NCBI RefSeq assembly: GCF_000340375.1 | Contig: NZ_KB446647.1 | Span: forward strand, 384,166 to 448,165 | From: Eggerthia catenaformis OT 569 = DSM 20559 | Lineage (GTDB): Bacteria > Bacillota_I > Bacilli_A > Erysipelotrichales > Coprobacillaceae | Direction: 5' to 3' | Length of the DNA stretch: 64,000 bases | In this document: one piece after another, positions 52,557 through 60,846 of the stretch | Numbering within the stretch: position 1 is the first letter of the stretch | Layout of the letters: each line of letters begins with the position of its first letter | Position numbers and translations under genes: made by a program | The notes under the pieces: generated by a model | Told to the model about the DNA's origin: nothing | Database searches by the model: none | Seen by the model: only the letters and a program-made list of their open reading frames with translations

Positions 52557-53684
52557 TTAGTGTTTTCTTAAAACTGTTATGCTTTCTATTCCATTTGTAA
52601 AGGGAAACATATCTACGCTATAAATATCCCTAAAATAATATCCATAATTTTTAAAATTTTTTAAGTCTCTTATCTGTGTTTCAGGATTACATGAAATATA
52701 GAGTATTTCTCTTGGTCCCAATTGACAGGAAGCCTGAATAAACTCTAAAGAAGAACCGCTTCGTGGCGGATCCATAATGATTATATCTGCAGAAACATTT
52801 TGTTTTATTTGATGAATCATATATTCACCAGCATCATCCTGAATCAGATATACATTTATCAGATTATTAAAAGCCTGATTGATTTTCGCATCTTTGACTG
52901 CTTGTTTATTTTTTTCAATAGAATAAACCCGTTTAGCATATTTTGCAGCAATCATACCAATTGTTCCAATTCCGGAATAAGTATCATAGATAATATCCTC
53001 TTTTCTAATAGAAAGAAGGGATAAAGCCTTCTTATAAAGTATCTCACATTGCTCATGATTAATCTGATAAAAAGATTTTGCTGAAATCTTAAAAGACAAA
53101 TCGCATAGATAATCAATAATAAATCCTTTTCCATAAAGCACTGTTTCTTTTTCTCCCAATACAACAACAGTATCTCTTGTATTAGTATTTAAAACAATCG
53201 TTTTGACTTGAGGAAACTCTTTAACAATCTCTCTAGAAAAATTTCTTGAGCCTTTCAACATAGTCTTTGTTGAAACAAGGACAATCATATATTGCTTTGT
53301 AGTATACGATCGTCTTATTAAAACATGTCTGATTTCACCTTTACATGTTCGAGGATCATAAATAGATACACGATATTTCTTCAATAATAAAGCAATCTTA
53401 TGAATGATAGAATCAGTTAATTCATCATGTAAGAGACAATAACTATAAGGGACTATATGATGAGAATGTTCTTGATATAAGCCATATTCATAATTCTTGT
53501 TGAATGCTACGATAACTTTATTACGATATCCATAAGGATTATGCATGCCGATAATTGGATGAATAGCTACATGAAAGTCTTTAAATAAAGCTTTCATGTA
53601 GCTATTTTTATATTCTAAAGATTTCTGATAGTCTTGATTGATAAACTGACAGCCGCCACATTTTTTACTTATTTCACATATCAT
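52557..53684 (-). CDS. 23S rRNA uracil-5 methyltransferase, RumA/RlmD family
   Basis: A TrmA/RumA-family m5U methyltransferase of 375 residues. CxxCGGCQ near the N-terminus (C9, C12) with C3 suggests the FeS cluster. Later come the SAM motif YDTYSGIGTIGM, MDPPRSGSS and the nucleophilic Cys in YISCNPET. The usual N-terminal TRAM domain is missing; the protein begins directly at the FeS region. The exact target (U747/U1939-type) is unknown. It overlaps pepD by one base. Confidence 0.88.
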   Translation of the reverse strand: MICEISKKCGGCQFINQDYQKSLEYKNSYMKALFKDFHVAIHPIIGMHNPYGYRNKVIVAFNKNYEYGLYQEHSHHIVPYSYCLLHDELTDSIIHKIALLLKKYRVSIYDPRTCKGEIRHVLIRRSYTTKQYMIVLVSTKTMLKGSRNFSREIVKEFPQVKTIVLNTNTRDTVVVLGEKETVLYGKGFIIDYLCDLSFKISAKSFYQINHEQCEILYKKALSLLSIRKEDIIYDTYSGIGTIGMIAAKYAKRVYSIEKNKQAVKDAKINQAFNNLINVYLIQDDAGEYMIHQIKQNVSADIIIMDPPRSGSSLEFIQASCQLGPREILYISCNPETQIRDLKNFKNYGYYFRDIYSVDMFPFTNGIESITVLRKH

Positions 53685-55099
53685 TATAATTTACCTAGAA
53701 AATGTTTCAGGAAATGATATAGTTCAACTAGTGAATCAATATCAAGATGTTCATGAGAAGTATGAATAGCTACTGCGGTTGCCCCTAAAGTAATAATATC
53801 CAGAGCCGGATTATATCCTTTAAATATTCCTGTCTCTAAACCTCCATGGGTTGCACTTTCAATAATATCCTCATCATAAACAGCCTTAAATTCTTTCTTA
53901 AGTATTTTTCTTAGAGGTGATTGTATATTATAATCCCAGCCATCAAAATCTCCTTCTTCAAAACAATTAAAATTCCATACCATAGCAAGTGTACGAAGAT
54001 AAGAAGCCATATAATCTCTTTGCGATTTCAAAACAGCACGTGTACTGAAAGTCATTGATAAAACATCATCAGAGATTTCCATAATACCTAGATTCAATGA
54101 CATAACAGGTAAATGTTCAATTGCTGTAGAATAAGATAAGACACCATGCGGTGCTAAAAATAACATATTAACAATATCCCATGTCTCTTCTCTAGTGTAG
54201 CTATACGATGATTCAATTTGTTTCATAGCTATTCTTAAATCAGGATCACTATTTTGATATTCCTTTCTTAAATCATTTTCTATCTCTAACATAAAATCAG
54301 CAATATAAGATTCAGTAGCAATAGATACATATGCATTTCTTGTGATCGCATTAGCCTTCTTACCGCCGGAGATATCAGTAATAGAATAACGTATGCCTTC
54401 ATCTACTAAACGTTTAAGAATTCTGCCAATTAATATTGAAGCATTCCCTCTCTCTTTATTAATTTCATCACCGCTATGTCCTCCTAAAAGTCCGGATACT
54501 TCTATCTGATAAACCGGTAGCTCATTTCTTTTTTTATGGAGCTTCCTTTTCACAATAACATCTCTTCCTCCACAAGAAGAAACAATTGTTTCACCAAACA
54601 TTTCTCCATCAAGAGAAATCATTCGATTGGCTTTCAGCCATTCCGGATTAATGCCTTTAGCACCATATAATCCTGTTTCTTCCTGAACAGTAAAAACACA
54701 GACTAAATCAGGATGACTGAATGATGAATCCAAGAGAGCCAGCATTGTGGCTACACCTAATCCGTCATCAGCACCTAATGTTGTCTTATTAGCATAAAGC
54801 CATCCATCTTTTTCAATAAATTCTATTGGATCAGTTAAAAAGTTATGATTACTTTCAGGATCTTTTTCACAGACCATATCCATATGTGCCTGGAGCATAA
54901 CACTGGAGTGATGCTCTAAGCCATGACTGGCAGGCTTATAAATAACCACATTCCCCATTGCATCTCTTTTATAGCTAAGATCTCTTTTTATTGCGAAAGA
55001 AACGATATAATCCGCTATTCCTTCTTCATTTTCAGATCCTCTGGGAATCTGTGATATTTCTTCAAAATATTTTAATACAGGTTCTCTATTTTCAAACAT
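53684..55099 (-). CDS. pepD: aminoacyl-histidine dipeptidase (PepD, M20)
   Basis: A zinc dipeptidase of 471 residues that hydrolyses carnosine-type and other dipeptides. M20 motifs: MLQAHMDMVCEKD, the bridging Asp in LGADDGLGVA, and EETGLYGAKG with the catalytic Glu. GGHSGDEINKERGNA is typical of PepD. The ATG is 7 nt after GGAGG. It is co-transcribed with rsuA upstream and the RNA methyltransferase downstream by spacing. Confidence 0.94.
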   Translation of the reverse strand: MFENREPVLKYFEEISQIPRGSENEEGIADYIVSFAIKRDLSYKRDAMGNVVIYKPASHGLEHHSSVMLQAHMDMVCEKDPESNHNFLTDPIEFIEKDGWLYANKTTLGADDGLGVATMLALLDSSFSHPDLVCVFTVQEETGLYGAKGINPEWLKANRMISLDGEMFGETIVSSCGGRDVIVKRKLHKKRNELPVYQIEVSGLLGGHSGDEINKERGNASILIGRILKRLVDEGIRYSITDISGGKKANAITRNAYVSIATESYIADFMLEIENDLRKEYQNSDPDLRIAMKQIESSYSYTREETWDIVNMLFLAPHGVLSYSTAIEHLPVMSLNLGIMEISDDVLSMTFSTRAVLKSQRDYMASYLRTLAMVWNFNCFEEGDFDGWDYNIQSPLRKILKKEFKAVYDEDIIESATHGGLETGIFKGYNPALDIITLGATAVAIHTSHEHLDIDSLVELYHFLKHFLGKL

Positions 55100-55114
55100 A
55101 CCTTTACCTCCTCT

Positions 55115-55795
55115 TTAATGATTGACTAAATCATAAAGATGTTTTATTTCATCCTTATGAAGTTCTCTGTACTTTCCCTCTTTTAAATCCTCTAATAATA
55201 TATCACCATATTCAATTCTTTTTAAATATGTAATCTGATTATTTAAAGAAAGAAAAATTTTTCTTATTTCATGATATTTCCCTTCTCTTAAAATCAATGT
55301 ACCTTTCTTTCTTGTATAAAGAGTTAAAGATTCCGGATAAGTCATAACATTTTTATCTATTATAACTCCATAGTTTAATCTATTTACATCTCCATCTGAT
55401 AATTCATATAAACATTCAAAATAATAGGTTCGGGTAATCTTAAATTCAGGAAGCATAAGTTTTTTTCTCAGTTTTTTATCATTTGTCATAATCATAAGAC
55501 CACAAGTTGCTCTATCTAGTCTGCCAACATAATGAAGGTGATAATCAGGAAGCAGATCAATAAGGCATTTTTCTTTACTCTTATGAGAACATAAATATCC
55601 TAAAGGCTTATTAATAAGATAATATTTTAATGGTTTCATATCCAATTTTCTATCAAGATAAAATATCTGTTCAATAGCTTCTCTATCTTCTCTGATTATT
55701 TCTTTCAAAGAAGATATCTGACCATTTCGTATGAGTTTTCTTACTTGTTTCTTTGTTCCTAAATGATTAAGAATTAATATTTCACTTATTTTCAT
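55115..55795 (-). CDS. rsuA: 16S rRNA pseudouridine synthase, RsuA family
   Basis: 226 residues. Short N-terminal S4 domain (about 1-50), then the RsuA/RluB/E/F catalytic domain with D94 in GRLDRATCGL and the C-terminal EGKYHEIRKIF motif. It likely modifies U516 of 16S rRNA. Its ATG overlaps the stop of the ParB-like mini-gene (TGATG), so the two are translationally coupled. Confidence 0.9.
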   Translation of the reverse strand: MKISEILILNHLGTKKQVRKLIRNGQISSLKEIIREDREAIEQIFYLDRKLDMKPLKYYLINKPLGYLCSHKSKEKCLIDLLPDYHLHYVGRLDRATCGLMIMTNDKKLRKKLMLPEFKITRTYYFECLYELSDGDVNRLNYGVIIDKNVMTYPESLTLYTRKKGTLILREGKYHEIRKIFLSLNNQITYLKRIEYGDILLEDLKEGKYRELHKDEIKHLYDLVNH

Positions 55796-56079
55796 CAGTG
55801 TTTATTTCTGTCATACCATTGATCATTGCTTCTTATATCACCATTGTTGTCAATAATAACCGGTATTTCAGATCCTCTTTTATAATAACTATCGGATAAT
55901 AGAATATCCTCTAAACAACTTAATCTCTTATGTCCATCAATACAGTAATACTGATTGTTAGTTAACCTGACTTTTATTGGAAATGAAAATCCTATTCGTA
56001 GTATACTTTCTTTTAAATTTTGACTATAATTTTTTCTAATATAATGAATATCGGATAAATTTAATTTTCTTATTCTCAT
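55795..56079 (-). CDS. ParB-like mini-protein
   Basis: 94 residues resembling the N-terminal ParB/Srx fold: NLKESILRIGFSFPIKVRLTNNQYYCIDGHKRLSCLEDI matches the box pattern of ParB (S-I...G...PI.V....YY.IDGH.R). There is no HTH or dimerisation domain, so it is not a chromosome-partition ParB. Standalone domains of this kind can bind nucleotides. It is the first gene of an rsuA-pepD-methyltransferase unit, with promoter TTTTCA-N17-TATAAT and AGGGGTG ribosome binding site. Confidence 0.7.
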   Translation of the reverse strand: MRIRKLNLSDIHYIRKNYSQNLKESILRIGFSFPIKVRLTNNQYYCIDGHKRLSCLEDILLSDSYYKRGSEIPVIIDNNGDIRSNDQWYDRNKH

Positions 56080-56094
56080 ATAATCACCCCTCTT

Positions 56095-56123
56095 ATTATA
56101 AACAATTTTACATCTTTTGAAAA
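56095..56123 (-). promoter_or_regulatory. promoter of the ParB-like/rsuA operon
   Basis: Minus-strand TTTTCA (56123-56118), 17-bp spacer, TATAAT (56100-56095). The short leader contains the AGGGGTG ribosome binding site. The comN promoter uses the same hexamers. Confidence 0.6.
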
Positions 56124-56138
56124 TGATTCAAGTATCAA

Positions 56139-56155
56139 AACTATTATGTTATAAT
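56139..56155 (+). promoter_or_regulatory. extended -10 promoter of the RpiR-type gene
   Basis: TATGT immediately before TATAAT (56150-56155), a TRTGN extended -10; the -35 region is weak. It is divergent from the ParB-like/rsuA promoter within 100 bp. Confidence 0.6.
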
Positions 56156-56176
56156 TTTGCCAGAGGAGTGATCAAG

Positions 56177-56941
56177 ATGGCACGGAAAAATCAGAATTTA
56201 TTATTAAGCCGTATTCTTACTTATATGAACGGAACATTATTCAATGATTATTATTTTAAGATAGGTATGTTTATTATCTTTAATTATATTAATATTGAAA
56301 ACATGAGTAAAATAGATTTTCTAGAAGCTGGCCCATTTAAAAACGAAGAACTGGATAGTTTTATTGGTGCATTCGGTTTTGATAACTATGAAGATTTTCA
56401 ATTTACATTGTATAACGATTATCAAATCAGACTCAATCAAATAAGAGTTCGTTTGATTGATGTAAAACCTCAACAGTTTCTAGAAAAGATGGATATGCCC
56501 ATCGGAAACAAAGAACTGAGTGATTTAATTAAAGAAATGTGTGAAAAGTTTTATCATGCTAAAAGAATTGTGATTTTTGGAGCTCTCTACCCTATTTCAC
56601 TAGCGGTTGAATTGCAAACTGATATGATTACTTTTGGTAAGCCTTTTATTCAGTACCATATTTATAATCCTATTCATCTGGATCATGATGATGTTGCGAT
56701 TATTGTCAGTGGTACGGGAAGAGCCTTAAATAATATGAAAAAAAATATGAAAGATGTTCATATTGAAAAAGCTTATTCTGTACTGTTTACTCAAAATAAA
56801 ATATATCTGAATCAAAACGATAGCGATGCAACAAAAACTCTTGTCTTACCGGGAAAATTTGAAAGCGTTGATTTTAACTATCAGCTAATGGCTATCTATG
56901 ATTTATTAAGACTTAATTATTTTCAGCAGTATTATCTGTAA
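56177..56941 (+). CDS. MurR/RpiR-type regulator with SIS domain
   Basis: 254 residues from the ATG 8 nt after GGAG. The N-terminal part (KIGMFIIFNYINIENMSKIDFLEAG...FIGAFGFDNYEDFQ) has the HTH_6 layout with the typical GF-x-NY-x-x-F ending. The C-terminal half (about 130-245) is SIS-like (AKRIVIFGALYPISLAVELQTDM, VAIIVSGTGRALNNM). Such regulators sense phosphosugars. The signature residues of the SIS sugar site look eroded, so the ligand is unknown. It heads a plus-strand four-gene cluster. Confidence 0.72.
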   Translation: MARKNQNLLLSRILTYMNGTLFNDYYFKIGMFIIFNYINIENMSKIDFLEAGPFKNEELDSFIGAFGFDNYEDFQFTLYNDYQIRLNQIRVRLIDVKPQQFLEKMDMPIGNKELSDLIKEMCEKFYHAKRIVIFGALYPISLAVELQTDMITFGKPFIQYHIYNPIHLDHDDVAIIVSGTGRALNNMKKNMKDVHIEKAYSVLFTQNKIYLNQNDSDATKTLVLPGKFESVDFNYQLMAIYDLLRLNYFQQYYL

Positions 56942-56958
56942 TTAAAGGAGGTATGCTT

Positions 56959-57189
56959 ATGATTATAGCACTTATTACCGGAGCCTTAGCCGGCTGGATG
57001 GCAGGGAATCTCATGGATAGTGATGGTTCTCTTTTAAGAAATATAATATTGGGATTGCTTGGCGGTATCGTTGGCAGATTTATTCTAAAAGCAGTAGGTA
57101 TTTATTCGTATGGATTTATTGGCGATATAATTGTAGCAGTAATTGGTGCCTGTCTGCTGATCTATTTAGCAAGAAAGTTGGATAATTAA
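56959..57189 (+). CDS. GlsB/YeaQ/YmgE-family membrane protein
   Basis: 76 residues with three hydrophobic, glycine-rich segments: GALAGWMAGNLM, IILGLLGGIVGRFIL and GDIIVAVIGACLLIYLA. This is the 'transglycosylase-associated' family linked to stress responses; no enzyme activity is expected. The ATG at 56959 is 7 nt after GGAGG; the ATG at 56953 is too close. It is followed 1 nt later by the ArsC-like gene. Confidence 0.88.
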   Translation: MIIALITGALAGWMAGNLMDSDGSLLRNIILGLLGGIVGRFILKAVGIYSYGFIGDIIVAVIGACLLIYLARKLDN

Positions 57190-57190
57190 A

Positions 57191-57541
57191 ATGATAGTAC
57201 TTTGTTATAGGGGATGTTCTACATGCAAAAAAGCATTAAAATGGCTTAATAATCATCATATTAATTATACTGAAAGAGAAATTACTGTTGCTCACCCTAA
57301 CTTTGATGAAATAAAAAAATGGCATGAACTCAGTCAGTTACCTATTCAAAAATTCTTTAATACAAATGGCAGATCATATAAAGAAAAAAACTTAAAAAAT
57401 ATACTTCCTAATCTCTCTTTAGAAGAGACCTACCGATTATTATCCGATGATGGTATGCTTATTAAAAGACCATTAGTTATTAATGATAATAAAATACTTA
57501 TAGGATTTAAAGAAGAAGAATGGGAAGATAAACTCTTATAA
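57191..57541 (+). CDS. ArsC/Spx-family protein
   Basis: 116 residues with the thioredoxin-like fold of ArsC/Spx/YffB: CSTC at 9-12 (CYRGCSTCKKALKWL), the ITVAHPNFDEI spacer and KRPLVI near the C-terminus. It may be a redox-sensing transcriptional regulator (Spx/MgsR) or a glutaredoxin-like reductase; the sequence does not decide. The gene lies between the GlsB-like and SMI1-like genes with spacers of 1-2 nt. Confidence 0.85.
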   Translation: MIVLCYRGCSTCKKALKWLNNHHINYTEREITVAHPNFDEIKKWHELSQLPIQKFFNTNGRSYKEKNLKNILPNLSLEETYRLLSDDGMLIKRPLVINDNKILIGFKEEEWEDKLL

Positions 57542-57543
57542 GG

Positions 57544-58149
57544 ATGATACAAACAATGATAAATCAGATTAAAAAAATAGAAAACTACATATGTTATCAT
57601 TTTGAAGAATGGGACTTAGATAATCCTATTGAGGAAGAATATTTAGATGATTACAAAAATATTAATGGAGCATCATTAGATGAGCTTTTATTATTTGAAA
57701 AGAACTTTAATATAATATTACCGGATGATTTTAAAACACTTTATCAATATAAAAATGGCAGTCAGTTTTTCTGCCTTTTTCCTTTAAGCATTAACAATAT
57801 AGATATGACATTCTGTTTAATGAGTTTACAGGAAATAAAAAATTCTAAGACTTATTTTCAAAACAGAAATGCCTTGCTTACTGATTTTCCTGATTACTTT
57901 ACAAATGAAGATATCAATAAAATGAAAAACAATAAAATAAAGCCTTTTCTTTTTAATAAAAAATGGTTTCCCTTTGCTCAGTACTGCAATAGCTGTTATT
58001 TGATGCTAGATTTAGATCCTAATAAAGAAGGACAAATTGGTCAAATTATTCTTTATTGTCATGATCCGGATCAGATTATTTATGTCACATCAAGCATTTC
58101 AGAATTAATTACTAAAATATTGAAACAATCTAATAATAAAAAAGCTTAA
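57544..58149 (+). CDS. SMI1/KNR4 family protein
   Basis: 201 residues. The SMI1/KNR4 (SUKH) pattern appears around FEKNFNIILPDDFKTLYQYKNGSQF and later WFPFAQYCNSCYLMLDLDP. SUKH proteins are often immunity proteins of contact-dependent toxins, but many are housekeeping and here no toxin gene is adjacent. The ATG lies 2 nt after the ArsC-like stop. A bidirectional terminator follows. Confidence 0.8.
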   Translation: MIQTMINQIKKIENYICYHFEEWDLDNPIEEEYLDDYKNINGASLDELLLFEKNFNIILPDDFKTLYQYKNGSQFFCLFPLSINNIDMTFCLMSLQEIKNSKTYFQNRNALLTDFPDYFTNEDINKMKNNKIKPFLFNKKWFPFAQYCNSCYLMLDLDPNKEGQIGQIILYCHDPDQIIYVTSSISELITKILKQSNNKKA

Positions 58150-58169
58150 ATAAAGCTTTTTTATTATTA
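58131..58169. terminator. bidirectional terminator
   Basis: A long inverted repeat centred at about 58150 (core AAAAAAGCTT / AAGCTTTTTT, extended by ATTATTA arms) with a 5-nt loop. It separates the SMI1-like (+) and GTPase (-) genes. Confidence 0.9.
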
Positions 58170-58184
58170 TCTAATTTTAATATC

Positions 58185-59108
58185 TTATTGCCAGTATTTC
58201 TCAATAAGTTCTTTATTAAGATTCTCACCAATCACAATAATAATCTCCTGCCCCAAGGATACCGGTGATAAGGATAAATGATGTCTATCCGCATTAATCT
58301 GTATCCATTTATTCTCTATAAACAGAAAACCTTTCACCCTGAATACAAATCCGGTTTTATCATCTAGAAAAAGTCTACGGATTCTTTCTTTAAGAAGTTT
58401 AATATTAAGATGAACATCAAGAAAGAATAAAGAACTAAATTTTACAAGTTCTTCATTATAATATTTAGTATAGGCTGAAACTACATAACCGCTATTCATA
58501 ATATTCTCGTAATCCCTATCATTCCATTGTTCCCAGTTTTTATCAATAATATCGTTATGAATATCTCTAGGGCATGAGACAAGTGATAAAACACTTGATA
58601 GATATCTGACTGTATTATAAATAGTTTCTTTTGAATAGAACTGTGTCTTAGATAGAATAATCTTTCCAGCATTTGCGATTTCACCTGCTAATATATAATT
58701 AGCCTGTATAGAAAGAGTATCTATTTCACTATCAACAATCGCAAGAACATTGCCTATTTCATACCACTGATTTAATGGTGATTCCATAAGAACATCAAAA
58801 AATTCATCCGGATCATAAATACCTGAAGGTTCAACAACAACACGATCATATCCAAACAGATGCATAGAAATAAGCTTCGTTTTAAATCGTCTGCGACGAC
58901 AGTCTGGATCTCCACCTATAACCATTTCAATATCACAGATATCTTTCAATTCATCTTCTAAAAGCATACGATCAATATTAACTGCTCCATAGTCATTCTC
59001 TATAACCGCAATTTTTTGATTTTGACCAGATAGATATTTAATATATTTTTTTATAAAAGTTGTTTTACCGGAGCCTAAAAACCCGGTAATTAAATCAATT
59101 TTAATCAT
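58185..59108 (-). CDS. COG0523/CobW-type GTPase lacking the CxCC motif
   Basis: A G3E P-loop GTPase of 307 residues. Walker A GFLGSGKTT is at 9-17, the base motif ENDYGAVNID at 37-46, and SGIYDPDE in the middle. Family metallochaperones carry a conserved CxCC (GCICC) after switch I; here the position reads GGDPDCRRRR (65-74) with a single Cys. The C-terminal CobW domain is present (VFRVKGFLF). Without CxCC, zinc delivery is doubtful. It lies alone between terminators. Confidence 0.85.
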   Translation of the reverse strand: MIKIDLITGFLGSGKTTFIKKYIKYLSGQNQKIAVIENDYGAVNIDRMLLEDELKDICDIEMVIGGDPDCRRRRFKTKLISMHLFGYDRVVVEPSGIYDPDEFFDVLMESPLNQWYEIGNVLAIVDSEIDTLSIQANYILAGEIANAGKIILSKTQFYSKETIYNTVRYLSSVLSLVSCPRDIHNDIIDKNWEQWNDRDYENIMNSGYVVSAYTKYYNEELVKFSSLFFLDVHLNIKLLKERIRRLFLDDKTGFVFRVKGFLFIENKWIQINADRHHLSLSPVSLGQEIIIVIGENLNKELIEKYWQ

Positions 59109-59165
59109 ATAAGGACCTCTTTAAACATTATATAAAGTGAATTTTAATTATGCAAGATTGTTACA

Positions 59166-59192
59166 AAAAAAGCGCCTTCACAGGCGTTTTTA
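59166..59192 (-). terminator. terminator after trpXYZ
   Basis: A hairpin of AAAAACGCCT with AGGCGCTTTTT around a GTGA loop, followed by TTTT on the minus strand. Confidence 0.85.
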
Positions 59193-59975
59193 GTTACGAA
59201 GAAGGATTCTGTCATTACTCTCAGATGACTGTGTAAACCGTTTAATAAGATCTTCTACAGTCATCTTTTTCTTTTCTTCCTGATTAATATCAGCAATAAT
59301 ATTTCCCTCTTTCATAATAAGAATACGATTACCATACTTTAAAGCATCTTCCATATTATGAGTAATCATCATTGTAGTAATATGATGTTCACTGGCTATT
59401 CTTTCTGAAATATTCATAACCTTTAATGATGTTTGAGGGTCTAAGGCTGCTGTGTGTTCATCTAGAAGTAAAAGCTTTGGTTTTACAAAAGTAGCCATTA
59501 AAAGAGTTAAAGCCTGTCTTTGCCCCCCTGAAAGTGTCCCTACTTTTGTATAAAGCCTTTCTTCTAAACCTATATTTAATGCTTCTAAAGCTTTTATAAA
59601 TGCTTTTCTATCTTTATGACCTATTGGTCTTAAAGAATAGTGTTTGCCTCTCGAAGAAGCTAGTGTGAGATTTTCTTCAATTGTCATTGAAGGGGCTGTT
59701 CCTTTTAATGGATCCTGAAACAATCTACCTATCTGACGAGAACGAATATACTCTTTAGTATAAGTAATATCTTTATTATCTAAAAGGATACTCCCTTCAT
59801 TAACATCAGCACCACCGGCAATCGCCTGAAAAAGCGTTGACTTACCGGCACCGTTGCTACCAATAATTGTAACAAAGTCCCCTTCATTTAAATGAAGATT
59901 CAAATGATTAAGAGCTGTCTTTTCATTGACAGTGCCTTCATTAAAAATAACGGATAAGTTCATAATATCAAGCAT
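59190..59975 (-). CDS. trpZ: tryptophan-type ABC transporter ATP-binding protein
   Basis: 261 residues. Walker A GSNGAGKST (39-47), signature LSGGQRQ (about 148-154), Walker B LLLLDEHTAALDP. EH replaces the common EP in the D-loop region, as often in this family. It overlaps the permease gene by 8 nt. Together with the next two genes it forms a trpXYZ-type importer, and the upstream T-box reads UGG (Trp). Confidence 0.9.
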   Translation of the reverse strand: MLDIMNLSVIFNEGTVNEKTALNHLNLHLNEGDFVTIIGSNGAGKSTLFQAIAGGADVNEGSILLDNKDITYTKEYIRSRQIGRLFQDPLKGTAPSMTIEENLTLASSRGKHYSLRPIGHKDRKAFIKALEALNIGLEERLYTKVGTLSGGQRQALTLLMATFVKPKLLLLDEHTAALDPQTSLKVMNISERIASEHHITTMMITHNMEDALKYGNRILIMKEGNIIADINQEEKKKMTVEDLIKRFTQSSESNDRILLRN

Positions 59976-60834
59976 TTTTCTTTTTCCTCCTTGACAAATT
60001 TGCTGATGCTATCGCAGCAATCACAATAGCTGCTGAAAGAATCTTTAAATCTCCAGAAGGTAAACCTATCTGTAAAGCAAAAGTCAGTACAAAACGATAG
60101 AATATTGCTCCAATAACTGTAGCCGCTAATTGTATAGATATACGACTGCTTCTAATAAATGTAGTTCCAATAATAATAGATGCTAAGCCAATAACCATCA
60201 TTCCTATTCCGGCAGTAATATCAGCATACATCTGCTGCTGAGTATAAAGAGCACCAGATAATCCTACTAATCCATTTGCCAGTCCTAAACCAATAATTTT
60301 CATTTTATCAGTATCAATAGAACTTGCTCTTACCATATCTTCATTATCACCGCAAGCACGTAATGCAAGTCCTAATTGTGTCTTTAGTAAATAGCTAAGC
60401 AAACCGACAATAATAAAAACTATAAAATAGATTAAAATTATTTTACCAATACCATTTTCTGATTCAAAAGGAGTAAAGATAGTTGATTTATCTAATAACG
60501 AGATGTTGGGTGTCTGATTCATAATTCTAAGATTTAAGGAATATAGAGCTGTCTGAGTTAATATTCCTGAAAGAATAGGATTGATTTTTAATTTAGTAAT
60601 TAATAATCCTGTAAACACACCTGCTATCACACCGGAAATAAAAGCAAACAATATTCCTAATAAAGGTGATAAAGATAATGTCGTTACTGCCGAAACAGCA
60701 CATCCTACTGTAAAAGATCCATCAACTGTCAAGTCCGGTATATTTAAAACCTTAAAACTGATAAAGAGTCCTAAAGAAAGTAAAGCAAATATGCCTCCCA
60801 ATTCTAACGCTCCACTAATAATAATAAAATTCAT
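59968..60834 (-). CDS. trpY: tryptophan-type ABC transporter permease
   Basis: 288 residues with eight to nine hydrophobic helices, of the branched-chain/ABC_sub_bind-linked permease class. ALRACGDNEDMVRASSIDTDKMKIIGL is the coupling helix region and FTVGCAVSAVTTLSLSP lies early. The gene is 12 nt downstream of trpX and overlaps trpZ, so the three are one operon. Confidence 0.88.
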   Translation of the reverse strand: MNFIIISGALELGGIFALLSLGLFISFKVLNIPDLTVDGSFTVGCAVSAVTTLSLSPLLGILFAFISGVIAGVFTGLLITKLKINPILSGILTQTALYSLNLRIMNQTPNISLLDKSTIFTPFESENGIGKIILIYFIVFIIVGLLSYLLKTQLGLALRACGDNEDMVRASSIDTDKMKIIGLGLANGLVGLSGALYTQQQMYADITAGIGMMVIGLASIIIGTTFIRSSRISIQLAATVIGAIFYRFVLTFALQIGLPSGDLKILSAAIVIAAIASANLSRRKKKNA

Positions 60835-60846
60835 AACATTCTCTAC

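Noticed and set aside
55795-56079. Chromosome-partition ParB
   Set aside because: It lacks the HTH and dimerisation domains, and there is no parA or parS-like site nearby.
57544-58149. SMI1/KNR4 protein as immunity gene of a toxin system
   Set aside because: No polymorphic toxin or secretion gene is adjacent; the neighbours are stress-type genes.
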